This document shows, piece after piece, positions 35,153 to 44,715 of a stretch of DNA of 58,363 nucleotides. Position 1 is the first letter of the stretch, and each line of letters starts with the position of its first letter. Under the pieces are notes generated by a model. It searched no databases and was not told where the DNA came from. It saw nothing but the letters and a program-made list of their open reading frames with translations. The position numbers and the translations under genes are program-made. The DNA is from Bacteroides fragilis (GTDB lineage Bacteria > Bacteroidota > Bacteroidia > Bacteroidales > DTGW01), in the NCBI GenBank assembly GCA_945889005.1, contig CAMDBI010000024.1, forward strand, positions 1 to 58,363, given 5' to 3'.

Positions 35153-36420
35153 AAAAATTATCCAAATATATAAAGTGGGTTTTAATCATTGTTACCATTT
35201 TTTTTACATTTCAAAATTCTTTTTCTCAACAACGATTTCCAAAACCTGAGTTTGAAAACGGTTATGTACAACCCGATACTACAACTCCATCTCCACGTGC
35301 AATTGCGATGGAATACATCGATGTATTTATTTTGCTTAGCTTATTGTCGTTAGCAGCTTGGTTTGTATTGAAAAAACGTTCTCGTAATGGGATTTTTTGG
35401 ATTAGCTTATTTACATTGTTATATTTTGGGTTCTATCGTGAAGGCTGTGTTTGTACTGTTGGTTCTATTCAGAATGTAGCATTAACAGTATTTAATTCTG
35501 TTTACACGATTCCTATTACTGTTTTGTTATTTTTCCTTTTACCATTATTTTTTTCGCTATTCTTTGGCAGAGTCTTTTGTGCGGGTGTATGTCCTCTGGG
35601 AGTTATTCAAGATTTGATAATCTTAAAACCATTATCAATACCTGTTTGGGTTAGACGAACGCTTGGCTTAATACCTTTTATATATCTGGGTTTGGCTGTT
35701 TTATTTGCAGCTACAGACTCCGATTTTATTATTTGCCGTTACGACCCATTTGTAGGCTTTTTTCGCCTCGATGGACCGTTTAATATGATCATTCTTGGCA
35801 TTGCATTTCTCGTTATCGGATTGTTTGTGGCACGACCATATTGTCGGTTTCTTTGCCCTTACGGAGCTTTATTGAAAATAACATCTTATTTTTCAAAATA
35901 TCATTTATCAATAACTCCTAAGGATTGCATAGAATGTAAGCTTTGCACTAATTCTTGTCCGTTTGATGCAATAGAAACACCAACCAATTCAAAATTTATT
36001 AGCAACAAACCAAATCAGGTTTGGCGTTTTATATTTTTTGCAGCTTTAATTCCGCTCTGGATATTTATTGGCGGATATGCAATGTCGCAAATGCACAGAA
36101 CTCTTGCTCTTGCACACCCCAATGTGTACCTTACTAGGCTTCTGACAGAACAACCCGAACTTATTAAAGACACTAAAGATATTGAGATACAAACCTTCCT
36201 TTCATCGGGTAAAACAATGGATACATTGGTTTCAGAGGCTCAGATGATAGAAAAAAGATATTATAAAGGTGGATGGTGGCTTGGCTCGTTTTTAGGTTTA
36301 GTATTTGGTTGGGCTCTTATGAACCAAGCGGTATTTAGAAAGCGAACAGGCTACAAGCCTAATAAAAGCGACTGTTATAGTTGCGGAAGATGTATGAATT
36401 ATTGTCCGGTAAAAAAATAA
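35149..36420 (+). CDS. NapH/NosR-like membrane iron-sulfur protein
   Basis: 423 residues, an N-terminal signal/anchor then about six further membrane helices. Carries the two CxxxCP motifs of the NapH/NosR/RdxA family: GRVFCAGVCPLG (about residue 143) and ARPYCRFLCPYG (about 229), plus ferredoxin motifs CIECKLCTNSCP (about 263) and C-terminal CYSCGRCMNYCPVKK. Two additional Cys lie in GCVCTVG (about 101). Such proteins move electrons through the membrane to exported acceptors. It overlaps the polyferredoxin gene, which is its likely partner. Confidence 0.9.
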   Translation: MKKLSKYIKWVLIIVTIFFTFQNSFSQQRFPKPEFENGYVQPDTTTPSPRAIAMEYIDVFILLSLLSLAAWFVLKKRSRNGIFWISLFTLLYFGFYREGCVCTVGSIQNVALTVFNSVYTIPITVLLFFLLPLFFSLFFGRVFCAGVCPLGVIQDLIILKPLSIPVWVRRTLGLIPFIYLGLAVLFAATDSDFIICRYDPFVGFFRLDGPFNMIILGIAFLVIGLFVARPYCRFLCPYGALLKITSYFSKYHLSITPKDCIECKLCTNSCPFDAIETPTNSKFISNKPNQVWRFIFFAALIPLWIFIGGYAMSQMHRTLALAHPNVYLTRLLTEQPELIKDTKDIEIQTFLSSGKTMDTLVSEAQMIEKRYYKGGWWLGSFLGLVFGWALMNQAVFRKRTGYKPNKSDCYSCGRCMNYCPVKK

Positions 36421-36424
36421 TTGA

Positions 36425-38212
36425 ATGATGGATTTTGGTAACATAAGAAATTTAACAATAATAGCCACAATATCTGGCTTTTTTACGGTTCTTATAAGCA
36501 CTATTTTGATATTGAATTATTTACACTTGTCTACAGCGAAGCCACTTGAGACAAAAGCAATAGATGTACTTATTGAACGTCTTGCAGAAAACCCTGACAA
36601 CGAACAACTTCGCAATGAGATAAGAAACCTCGATTTTTTGGCTCGTAAAGCATATTTTAATGCTACTTGGCAAATTAAAACAGGAAGTATTTTGCTTTTG
36701 CTTATTGGAGTTACTTTTATTGTTTCACTGAGAATGTTATTTTCATTAAAAGAAAAGATTGAAGTGCCTATTCGTGTTGAAGTGCCCGAAAATATAACAT
36801 CTATGTTATCTCAACGATGGATAGCCCTTGCTTCAGTATTTTTAATTGTAATAGCACTTGTATTTGGCTTTCTTTCAAATAAAAACATATCTGATTTGAA
36901 TGCAAAAAAAGTTGCAGTAACCAATGAGCCTGTAATATCTAATGACAATATTGAGGTAATCGATATGACTTCAGATACATTATCAAACGAAGCAAAAACG
37001 GCAGAAAATGCCTTGGATACAGCTATTGCAAATGATAAGTTTGCAGTAAAATATTCGACAAAAAAGGAAATTGAAAAAAATCACAATTCATTTCGTGGAG
37101 CTTGGGGTTGGGGAGTTTCTGCTCATAAAAATATCCCTACAGATTGGAATGCAACATCGGGCAATAACATAAAATGGAAAAATGCTATACCTAAAAATGG
37201 CTTCAATTCTCCAATCATCTGGGATAATAAACTTTTTGTTGCTGGTGCCGACGAAAAATCGAGAGTTGTCTATTGCTACAACAGAAATACTGGTAATATT
37301 ATTTGGCAAAAAGAAGCATCAGGTATAGATGGTTCACCCGCAAAAGCACCCAAAACCACTGATGACACTGGCTTGTCGGCTCCAAGTTTGACTTGCGATG
37401 GAACTCACGTGGTTGCATTGTTCGGTAATGGCGATATTATTGCATTTAACATTGATGGCGAAAAACTTTGGGCGAAAAACCTTGGCATACCCGACAATCA
37501 CTATGGGCATTCTTCATCATTAATTTCTCTTAACGAAAAACTTTTTATACAATACGATACTAATAAAGGCGGACGTTTGTGGGCGATAAATATTACCTCA
37601 GGTGAAATAATTTGGGACAAAAGTCGCAAATCGGGCATTTCGTGGGCATCGCCTATAATTATTGACCATAAAGGTCAGAGGCAAATTGTTCTTTCATCTA
37701 CTCCTTTTGTTTCTGCATATAACCCCGAAAATGGTACAGAGCTTTGGTCGAACAACTGTATGATGGGTGAAGTTGGGCCATCTCCTGCTTATGGCGACGG
37801 ATTGGTCTTTGCTTGTAATGAATACGCCAAGTTGGTAGCTATAGACCCATCAAATGGCAAAACTGTCTGGGAAGCAAGCGAATTTCTTCCTGAAGTGTCG
37901 AGCCCTGTTGTATCCGACGGATTGCTATTTATTGTAACCACTTACGGTATGGTGGTTTGCTACGAAGCCCAAACAGGCGAAAAGCTCTGGGAACAAGACC
38001 TCGCAGTGAGCTTTTATGCCTCACCTATGGTGGCTGATAAAAGGCTTTATATTAGCGATATGGCTGGTACTACTCATATATTTGCAGTAGGTCGTGTAGC
38101 CAAATTGATTGCACAGCCTAAGATTGACGAGAAAATTGTTACTACAATGGCTTTTGCTGAGGGTAGAGTTTATTTAAGAGGCATTAAAAATCTTTATTGC
38201 ATTGGAAAATGA
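36425..38212 (+). CDS. Membrane-anchored PQQ-like beta-propeller protein
   Basis: 595 residues. Three N-terminal membrane segments (about 13-32, 84-102, 136-155), a low-complexity linker (160-215), then a PQQ-like propeller (about 220-595) with repeated W-docking motifs: NRNTGNIIWQKE, NIDGEKLWAKN, NITSGEIIWDKS, NPENGTELWSNN, DPSNGKTVWEAS, EAQTGEKLWEQD. No PQQ-dehydrogenase active-site Cys pair is seen, so this is closer to a BamB-like scaffold than to a quinoprotein enzyme. It ends with YCIGK, exactly as the second propeller at 42305. Its stop overlaps the next start. Confidence 0.85.
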   Translation: MMDFGNIRNLTIIATISGFFTVLISTILILNYLHLSTAKPLETKAIDVLIERLAENPDNEQLRNEIRNLDFLARKAYFNATWQIKTGSILLLLIGVTFIVSLRMLFSLKEKIEVPIRVEVPENITSMLSQRWIALASVFLIVIALVFGFLSNKNISDLNAKKVAVTNEPVISNDNIEVIDMTSDTLSNEAKTAENALDTAIANDKFAVKYSTKKEIEKNHNSFRGAWGWGVSAHKNIPTDWNATSGNNIKWKNAIPKNGFNSPIIWDNKLFVAGADEKSRVVYCYNRNTGNIIWQKEASGIDGSPAKAPKTTDDTGLSAPSLTCDGTHVVALFGNGDIIAFNIDGEKLWAKNLGIPDNHYGHSSSLISLNEKLFIQYDTNKGGRLWAINITSGEIIWDKSRKSGISWASPIIIDHKGQRQIVLSSTPFVSAYNPENGTELWSNNCMMGEVGPSPAYGDGLVFACNEYAKLVAIDPSNGKTVWEASEFLPEVSSPVVSDGLLFIVTTYGMVVCYEAQTGEKLWEQDLAVSFYASPMVADKRLYISDMAGTTHIFAVGRVAKLIAQPKIDEKIVTTMAFAEGRVYLRGIKNLYCIGK

Positions 38213-40551
38213 TGAATATAGATTTATACGATATTGACCTAATAGTAAATTCCTTAGGAAAAGAGAGGAAATTTGTAATACCTATTCTTCAAGCTATTCA
38301 ATTAAAATACAATTATTTGCCACAAGAGGCAATAGAAAGGGTTTGTGAAATATCTGAAATAACAGCTGCCGAAATAATGTCTGTGGCTAGTTTTTATTCA
38401 CAGTTTCGTCTGCAACCTGCTGGTAGGCATATTATTAAAGTTTGTGTTGGTACTGCTTGTCACGTAAAAGGGGCATCGTTGGTTTACGATGCATTTCAAA
38501 GAAACTTGAAGCTTAATGATGAAGTCTCAACTGATGCTTCAGGAAAATACAGCCTCGAAAAGGTAAGCTGTCTGGGATGCTGCACTCTTGCACCTGTTGT
38601 GCAGATTGATAATGTAACTTACGGACACGTTATTCCTCGTCAGATTGATGAAATATTATCTGATTTTGAATTGCAAAAAGGCAAATCAGACAAAAAACAA
38701 TTTAGAAACTCAAAAGGCAAAGAGATTCAAGGTGAAATCCGCATTGGGCTTGGTTCGTGTTGCGTAGCAAGTGGTAGCAATGCGGTGCGAAAAGCTATTG
38801 AAAATGTGATTGCTGAAAATCATATTAATGTAACTATTAAACACGTAGGCTGCGTGGGTATGTGCCACCAAGTGCCACTTGTAGAGTTGGCTCCAATAAA
38901 TAAAGAAGCAACACTCTTTGCCAAAGTCCGCCCTGAGGATGTAAAACCTATTATTGAATCAGCATTCAGCTCAGTAAGTCCATTGAGGCGAGTAATGAAC
39001 TCGGCTATGAAAAAAATTGCAAACATTCAGAATGATGTTGAATGGGATGGTATTGAGCGATATTCTATTCACGTAAGTGAAAAAAGAGTTTCAGTTTTCT
39101 TGAGTAATCAAATTTCAATTGCTACAGAACATAGAGGAGAAAACAGTCCGCTCGATTACGATGCATTTATTGAAAGTGGCGGTTTACTAGGACTGAAAAA
39201 AGCTCTTTTATTAAAACCTAATGAAATTATAAAAGAGATAAGTGAAAGTGGCTTAAGGGGAAGAGGGGGTGCCGGTTTCCCGACTGGCAAAAAATGGGAA
39301 ATAGTAGCAACCGAAAAATCAGATGAGAAAGTTCTTATATGCAATGGCGACGAAGGCGACCCCGGAGCTTTTATGGATCGTATGTTGCTCGAATCTTATC
39401 CTTTTAGAATTATTGAGGGTATACTTATTGCGGCACGAGCAACTCAAATAAAAAAAGGCTATTTCTACATTCGAGCCGAATACCCACTAGCTGTTAAAAG
39501 AGTTGGTGAAGCCCTGCAAATATGCCGTGAAAAAGGGATAGTTGGAAAAAATATTCTCAACAGCGGTATGGAATTTGAAATTGAAATATACCAAGGTGCT
39601 GGTGCCTTTGTTTGTGGCGAAGAAACTGCACTCATTGCATCTATTGAAGGTCGAAGAGGTTATCCGAACATACGACCACCTTTTCCTTCACAAGAAGGAT
39701 TGTGGAGAAAACCAACATTGGTAAACAATACAGAGACATTTGCTCTTATATCATACATTATTAGTAAAGGTTCAAAAGCTTTTCAATCAATAGGTACCGA
39801 AAATAGTAAGGGTACAAAGGTTTTTGCTCTAGCTGGTAAAATTGCTCGAGGTGGATTAATAGAAGTGCCACTAGGCATTACCATCCGAAAAGTAATTGAA
39901 GAAATTGGAGGCGGTATAGCCAACGGACGACAATTCAAGGCTATTCAGATAGGAGGCCCATCAGGTGGCTGTATTCCGTATTGGTTAGCCGATACTCCTA
40001 TTGACTTTCAATCGCTCAAAGAAATTGGGGCAATGATGGGCTCTGGAGGTATGGTGGTGCTCGACGATACCGACTGTATGGTTGATATTGCTCGATATTT
40101 TCTGTCTTTCACACAACACGAATCGTGCGGTAAATGTACATTCTGCCGAATTGGAACTCGCCGAATGTTAGATATACTTAACAGACTATGCACAGGTAAA
40201 GGAAAAGCTGACGACCTTTCAGAACTGGAAAAACTGGCACATGCAACAACAAAAGGTAGCCTTTGTGGATTGGGACGCACTGCTTCAAACCCTATTCTTT
40301 CTACTTTACGCTATTTTAAAGATGAATATGATGCCCATTTGCTTGGAAAATGTCCATCGGGGAAGTGTAAAGATTTGATAAAATATTCCATAAATGACAA
40401 TTGTATAGGCTGTACTAAATGTGCACAGCAATGCCCCGTAAATGCTATTGATTTTAAGCCTCACGAAAAACATTTTATCACTCATGAGCTTTGCATCAAA
40501 TGCGATACTTGCAAGCAGATTTGCCCAACAGATGCAATTACAGTAGATTAA
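38209..40551 (+). CDS. HoxF-like NADH dehydrogenase fusion (NuoE-NuoF-2[4Fe-4S])
   Basis: 780 residues from ATG 38209 (ATGA overlap with the previous stop; a TTG at 38197 is less likely). Order: NuoE/24-kDa domain with [2Fe-2S] Cys C79, C84, C121 and C124/125; a second thioredoxin-like [2Fe-2S] domain (C184/C185, C215, C219); NuoF with the FMN loop GLRGRGGAGFPTGKKW at 348-363 and NADH site GDEGDPGAFMDR; the N3-type cluster ESCGKCTFC (C640, C643, C646); and two C-terminal clusters (CIGCTKCAQQCP 732-743, CIKCDTCKQICP 762-773). It oxidises NADH and feeds iron-sulfur acceptors, like HydBC of bifurcating hydrogenases, but no hydrogenase subunit is present. Confidence 0.92.
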   Translation: MMNIDLYDIDLIVNSLGKERKFVIPILQAIQLKYNYLPQEAIERVCEISEITAAEIMSVASFYSQFRLQPAGRHIIKVCVGTACHVKGASLVYDAFQRNLKLNDEVSTDASGKYSLEKVSCLGCCTLAPVVQIDNVTYGHVIPRQIDEILSDFELQKGKSDKKQFRNSKGKEIQGEIRIGLGSCCVASGSNAVRKAIENVIAENHINVTIKHVGCVGMCHQVPLVELAPINKEATLFAKVRPEDVKPIIESAFSSVSPLRRVMNSAMKKIANIQNDVEWDGIERYSIHVSEKRVSVFLSNQISIATEHRGENSPLDYDAFIESGGLLGLKKALLLKPNEIIKEISESGLRGRGGAGFPTGKKWEIVATEKSDEKVLICNGDEGDPGAFMDRMLLESYPFRIIEGILIAARATQIKKGYFYIRAEYPLAVKRVGEALQICREKGIVGKNILNSGMEFEIEIYQGAGAFVCGEETALIASIEGRRGYPNIRPPFPSQEGLWRKPTLVNNTETFALISYIISKGSKAFQSIGTENSKGTKVFALAGKIARGGLIEVPLGITIRKVIEEIGGGIANGRQFKAIQIGGPSGGCIPYWLADTPIDFQSLKEIGAMMGSGGMVVLDDTDCMVDIARYFLSFTQHESCGKCTFCRIGTRRMLDILNRLCTGKGKADDLSELEKLAHATTKGSLCGLGRTASNPILSTLRYFKDEYDAHLLGKCPSGKCKDLIKYSINDNCIGCTKCAQQCPVNAIDFKPHEKHFITHELCIKCDTCKQICPTDAITVD

Positions 40552-40573
40552 ACAGTTATTATAATTGAAAAAA

Positions 40574-42175
40574 ATGAAATTGACAATTAATAACAAAGAA
40601 ATAAATGTAAATCAAGGTGCTACTGTACTTGAAGCCGCTGAAATTGCTGGTTTTCAAATTCCTAATATGTGCTATTTGAAGGATTTGGGGCATTTCAATT
40701 CTTGTATGATTTGTTTGGTTAAAGACCTTAATACTGGTAAGCTTTTGCCTTCTTGCTCTCTGATTGCAATAGATGGAATGAATATAATTACCGATGATGA
40801 GGAAATAGCCGACTTACGAAAGACTGCACTTGAATTGATGCTCTCTGACCATGTTGGCGATTGCGAAGCTCCTTGTCAGACTGCCTGTCCGGCTCACATG
40901 AATATACCGCTTATGAACAGGTTACTTGCCGATGGTCAATTCGATAAAGCATTACAAATAGTTAAACAAGATATTGCTCTTCCCTCTGTGCTTGGTCTTA
41001 TCTGTCCTGCACCTTGCGAAGGAGCTTGTCGCCGTAATACTATTGATACGGCGGTTTCTATTTGTATACTAAAGAAATTTGCAGCTGACCACGGTAAAGT
41101 TGAAATAAAGCTACCTTCAACTCGCCCTGAAAGAGTTGCAATTATTGGAGCTGGTCCTGCCGGGCTTGCAGCCGCATATTATCTGCGACTTAATGGCATA
41201 AAATCAGAATTATTTGATAAAAACCCAATGGCAGGAGGTGCTTTGCGATACTCAATTGACGATTACATTTTACCAAAAAAAATTCTTGACCGCGAGATAA
41301 AAGAAATATTAGATATAGACATCGTATTTCATTCTGAATCTAATATTAAGCCTAGTGATTTCAAGAAAATGTGCAGCGAATACAATGCCGTGATAGTAGC
41401 CACAGGCGAAATATCACCCGAAATGTTTGAATGGAACTTAGAATATAAAGATAAAAGCATTATAGTTGACAAATCGACCTACCAAACCAATATTAAAAAT
41501 GTTTTTGCAATAGGCAATGCTAATCGTGTAACAAAATATGCTGTTCGTTCCATGGGGCAAGGGAAAGAAGTTGCTTATAGTATTATACAAATGTTCGACA
41601 ATAAAAATATAATAGGTGAACCACGAAAATTCAATTCACGCTTCGGAAAACTTGTAAATGAAGAATTCAGCACGTTCTTATCAGAATCAGTTAATAATTC
41701 AAGAATTACACCTGCCTCTGGCAATATTATTGGCTTTACTGAAACTGAAACCATTGCAGAAGCTGCACGTTGCCTGCATTGCGACTGCCGAAAAGCCGAT
41801 AATTGCAAGCTTCGTGATTATTCTGATTTATACAAAGCTCAGCAAACAAGATTTAAAGACAACAACCGACAAAATGTAAGAAAATTTGTACATCATTCAT
41901 TGGTTTACGAACCCGAAAAGTGCATTAAATGTGGTTTATGCGTTCGAATTACCGAAAAAAACAAAGAAAAACTAGGACTTACATTTATCGGACGTGGTTT
42001 TGATGTCGAAATATCAGTTCCTTTTAATAAAGAAATTGACAAAGCTCTAATAGAAACAGCTAATTTAGTATGTGATAACTGCCCAACTGGGGCGATTGCG
42101 AGAAAATCGGTACCCAAAAAGGCTAATGAGGTAATTCTTGGGTCAGTGTCCCAAGAATCTAGTTCAATATCGTAA
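40574..42175 (+). CDS. [2Fe-2S]-GltD-like-ferredoxin fusion lacking the NAD(P)H-binding insert
   Basis: 533 residues from ATG 40574; an in-frame TTG at 40565 is unlikely. Residues 1-75: NuoG/HydA-type [2Fe-2S] domain (C33, C44, C47, C61). About 95-170: GltD-type double cluster (DCEAPCQTACP, CPAPCEGACRR). From 188: FAD Rossmann domain of GltD/NfnB type (IIGAGPAGLAAAYYL, GALRYSIDDYILPK). The text passes from VIVATGE (about 274) to NVFAIGNA (310) in about 35 residues, where GltD has about 170 including the second nucleotide-binding domain. C-terminal part: CLHCDCRKADNC at 400 and a last cluster (CIKCGLC at 450, CDNCPTG at 500). It resembles StnC of the Sporomusa transhydrogenase but cannot bind NADPH in the usual way. 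Confidence 0.88.
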   Translation: MKLTINNKEINVNQGATVLEAAEIAGFQIPNMCYLKDLGHFNSCMICLVKDLNTGKLLPSCSLIAIDGMNIITDDEEIADLRKTALELMLSDHVGDCEAPCQTACPAHMNIPLMNRLLADGQFDKALQIVKQDIALPSVLGLICPAPCEGACRRNTIDTAVSICILKKFAADHGKVEIKLPSTRPERVAIIGAGPAGLAAAYYLRLNGIKSELFDKNPMAGGALRYSIDDYILPKKILDREIKEILDIDIVFHSESNIKPSDFKKMCSEYNAVIVATGEISPEMFEWNLEYKDKSIIVDKSTYQTNIKNVFAIGNANRVTKYAVRSMGQGKEVAYSIIQMFDNKNIIGEPRKFNSRFGKLVNEEFSTFLSESVNNSRITPASGNIIGFTETETIAEAARCLHCDCRKADNCKLRDYSDLYKAQQTRFKDNNRQNVRKFVHHSLVYEPEKCIKCGLCVRITEKNKEKLGLTFIGRGFDVEISVPFNKEIDKALIETANLVCDNCPTGAIARKSVPKKANEVILGSVSQESSSIS

Positions 42176-42304
42176 TAAATAAAAAATTTTTTGACTACCA
42201 ATATACAAAAGCTGGATAATTAACATAAAAGATAAAATACGTGCTGCACAGCTAAAAGCTGCCAACTGTAGAACAAATTGAAAACGAACTAATTAAATTC
42301 ACCA

Positions 42305-43411
42305 ATGATTAGAACAATTTTATTCATATTAATATTCTTTGCCTTGCATTTATTAGGGCAATCTAATACTTCGTGGCCGATATTTAGAGGCGACCAATCG
42401 CTTACTGGTGTTGCTTCTGGTAAGATTCCCGATAAAGTGGGTATTATGTGGACTTTTAATGTTGGTGACGAAATAAAAGCCTCACCTGTGTGGCACAAAG
42501 ACCAAATAGTGGTTGGCTCAATGAGTGGAATAGTATTTTGCCTTAACAGTAAAGGAAAGTTTCTTTGGAAATTCGAAACGGGCAATGGAATTGAAGGTTC
42601 GGCATTAATACATAATGAAAATGTTTATGTCGGAAACCTTTCGGGCAATCTTTATGCACTTTCGCTTAAAACAGGTAAAAAAATATGGGAATATAAAACT
42701 GAAAATCAGATAAGTGCTTCGCCAAATTACTGGACTGATGGTAAAAAAATATATATTCTGATAGGAAGCTACGACTATAATTTGCATTGCATTAACGCCA
42801 CAACTGGCAAGGGAGTTTGGAAATACGAATCGAACAATTATATTAATGGTGCCGTGTCTGTATTTGAAAACTTAGCAATATTTGGTGGTTGCGATGGTTT
42901 GCTTCATATTGTAGATATAAAAACAGGAAAGGCTTCATCAACTGTTGAAGTAGCTACTTACGTTGCCGGTTCAGCTGCTGTTAAAGATAAAATTGCGTAT
43001 GTTGGCGATTATGATGGTGGATTTTCGGCTATCAATTTGAAATCGGGAAAGATTGAGTGGAAATGGACTTCTAAAACTACTCTTCTGCCGTTCATCGCTT
43101 CACCAGCAATATTTAATAACTATGTGGTAATAGGCAATAGAGATAAAAATATTTATTGTTTCGACCGAAAAAATGCTAATCTTTTGTGGAAACAATTTAC
43201 CGGCAACAAAATCGATGCTTCGTCAATTATAATCGACCAAAAAGTCGTATCAGTAAATATGCGTGGCGACATAATGTTAATGAACCTTTCAGACGGCAAA
43301 TTGTTGTGGAATTATGAACTCTCGAGTGCAATTTATTCTAATCTGGCAGTTATGAATGAAAAAATAATTGTATGTACTGCCAATGGTAATATTTATTGTA
43401 TAGGTAAATGA
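42305..43411 (+). CDS. Secreted PQQ-like beta-propeller protein
   Basis: 368 residues with a signal peptide (MIRTILFILIFFALHLLGQS). About seven repeats with the DxxxGxxxW pattern (NSKGKFLWKFE, SLKTGKKIWEYK, NATTGKGVWKYE, NLKSGKIEWKW, NLSDGKLLWNYE) fill the protein. It starts WPIFRGDQSLTGV, the typical N-terminal strand of these propellers, and ends YCIGK like the anchored propeller. Two further Cys-containing loops (GGCDG, FCLNS). No active-site disulfide of quinoprotein dehydrogenases. The 129-nt gap before it may hold a second promoter; its stop overlaps the next ATG. Confidence 0.85.
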   Translation: MIRTILFILIFFALHLLGQSNTSWPIFRGDQSLTGVASGKIPDKVGIMWTFNVGDEIKASPVWHKDQIVVGSMSGIVFCLNSKGKFLWKFETGNGIEGSALIHNENVYVGNLSGNLYALSLKTGKKIWEYKTENQISASPNYWTDGKKIYILIGSYDYNLHCINATTGKGVWKYESNNYINGAVSVFENLAIFGGCDGLLHIVDIKTGKASSTVEVATYVAGSAAVKDKIAYVGDYDGGFSAINLKSGKIEWKWTSKTTLLPFIASPAIFNNYVVIGNRDKNIYCFDRKNANLLWKQFTGNKIDASSIIIDQKVVSVNMRGDIMLMNLSDGKLLWNYELSSAIYSNLAVMNEKIIVCTANGNIYCIGK

Positions 43412-44715
43412 AAATAATACAAATAATTCCTGGTTCGGGCGGTAGTTTTTACTGCAGCAATTGCTTACGAGATGCCACATATTTCAACGCGCTGCGCGGT
43501 TTGGGGCACGATGTGGTAAAAATCCCTATGTATCTTCCGCTTTTCTCCGACGATAGCGACATTGAAGACATTCCTATTTTCTATGGTGCAGTTAGTATGT
43601 ACTTAAAACAGCTTTACCCAATTTTTCGTTATGCTCCAAAGTGGTTCGATAAGCTTCTGAACTCCAAATCAGCACTTAGATATGCAGCAAAGAAAGCTGG
43701 CTCAACCAATGCCACAGGGCTTGAAGATATGACCGTATCGATGCTTTTGGGCGAAGATGGCAAACAAGCCGAAGACTTAGAATTTATGGTAAATTGGATT
43801 GATATGCATTTCAAACCTGATGTTATTCATCTGTCAAATGCACTGCTACTTGGACTAGCAAAACGATTGAATCATAAAATGAATGTTCCGATTGTATGCA
43901 GTCTTCAAGATGAGGATACTTGGGTAGATGTAATGCAACCTTCGTTTCGTGATAAAGTTTGGAAATTGATGTCAGAAAAAGCAGCCGATGTAGATGCTTT
44001 TATTTCTGTAAGCGATTACTATGCTGAGGTCTCTATGCAAAGAATGAAGATTGAAAAGTCAAAAATTCAAACATTGCATTTGGGAGTTGATCCTGCAAAT
44101 TACAGTTACAAAAATTCATCTGAAAAAAGCAGAAATATTGGTTTTATCTCACGAATGTGCGAATTCAACGGATTGGACACTCTGGTAGATGCATTTATTA
44201 ATATTAAAAAACTAGCTGAAAATAACGATGTGAAACTAATAATCACGGGCGGTTCAACTGGCGATGATAGTAAATTCATTTCAAAACTCAAAAAGAAGAT
44301 TGGAATAAGCGGTTTGTTAAAAGATGTTGAATTTTACAAAGATTTTACCGGACAAGCGCGTACCGACTTTTTCGACAAAGTTGCTGTAGTCTCTGTTCCT
44401 GTAAATACTGGTGAAGCATTCGGAATATACCTTACAGAAGCCATGGCTTGTGGAATACCTGTGGTGCAGCCACCTGTGGGTGCTTTTCCCGAAATTATTG
44501 CCAAATCGGGTGGCGGAATTATTTATGATGAAAACAATGCGGACTCGCTTAGTATAGCATTGAACAAGTTGATTAACAACAATGAACAATTAAAATCTTT
44601 AAGCGAGGCTGCTCGAAAAAGTGCAGAAAAAATATTTAATGTAAACTTACTAGCTGCCGAATTAATAAATAAATACGAACAAATACATAATCAATATGTT
44701 CCTACAAATCAATAA
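43408..44715 (+). CDS. GT4-family glycosyltransferase with N-terminal CxxC
   Basis: 435 residues. Two Rossmann domains of GT-B type: donor-side motifs GFISRMCEFNGLDTLVDAF, IITGGSTGDDSKF and the EX7E region EAFGIYLTEAMACGIPVV. The N-terminus reads IPGSGGSFYCSNCLRD, with a CxxC where most GT4 enzymes have a glycine-rich loop only. Donor and acceptor are unknown. It overlaps both neighbours (ATGA with the propeller, 20 nt with the ABC ATPase), so it belongs to the operon. Confidence 0.85.
   Translation: MKIIQIIPGSGGSFYCSNCLRDATYFNALRGLGHDVVKIPMYLPLFSDDSDIEDIPIFYGAVSMYLKQLYPIFRYAPKWFDKLLNSKSALRYAAKKAGSTNATGLEDMTVSMLLGEDGKQAEDLEFMVNWIDMHFKPDVIHLSNALLLGLAKRLNHKMNVPIVCSLQDEDTWVDVMQPSFRDKVWKLMSEKAADVDAFISVSDYYAEVSMQRMKIEKSKIQTLHLGVDPANYSYKNSSEKSRNIGFISRMCEFNGLDTLVDAFINIKKLAENNDVKLIITGGSTGDDSKFISKLKKKIGISGLLKDVEFYKDFTGQARTDFFDKVAVVSVPVNTGEAFGIYLTEAMACGIPVVQPPVGAFPEIIAKSGGGIIYDENNADSLSIALNKLINNNEQLKSLSEAARKSAEKIFNVNLLAAELINKYEQIHNQYVPTNQ

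Noticed and set aside
40574-42175. Possible [FeFe]-hydrogenase large subunit next to the HoxF-like gene
   Set aside because: The N-terminal [2Fe-2S] domain fits, but no H-cluster motifs (TSCCP, MPCxxK, FMACPGGC types) occur; the rest is GltD-like.
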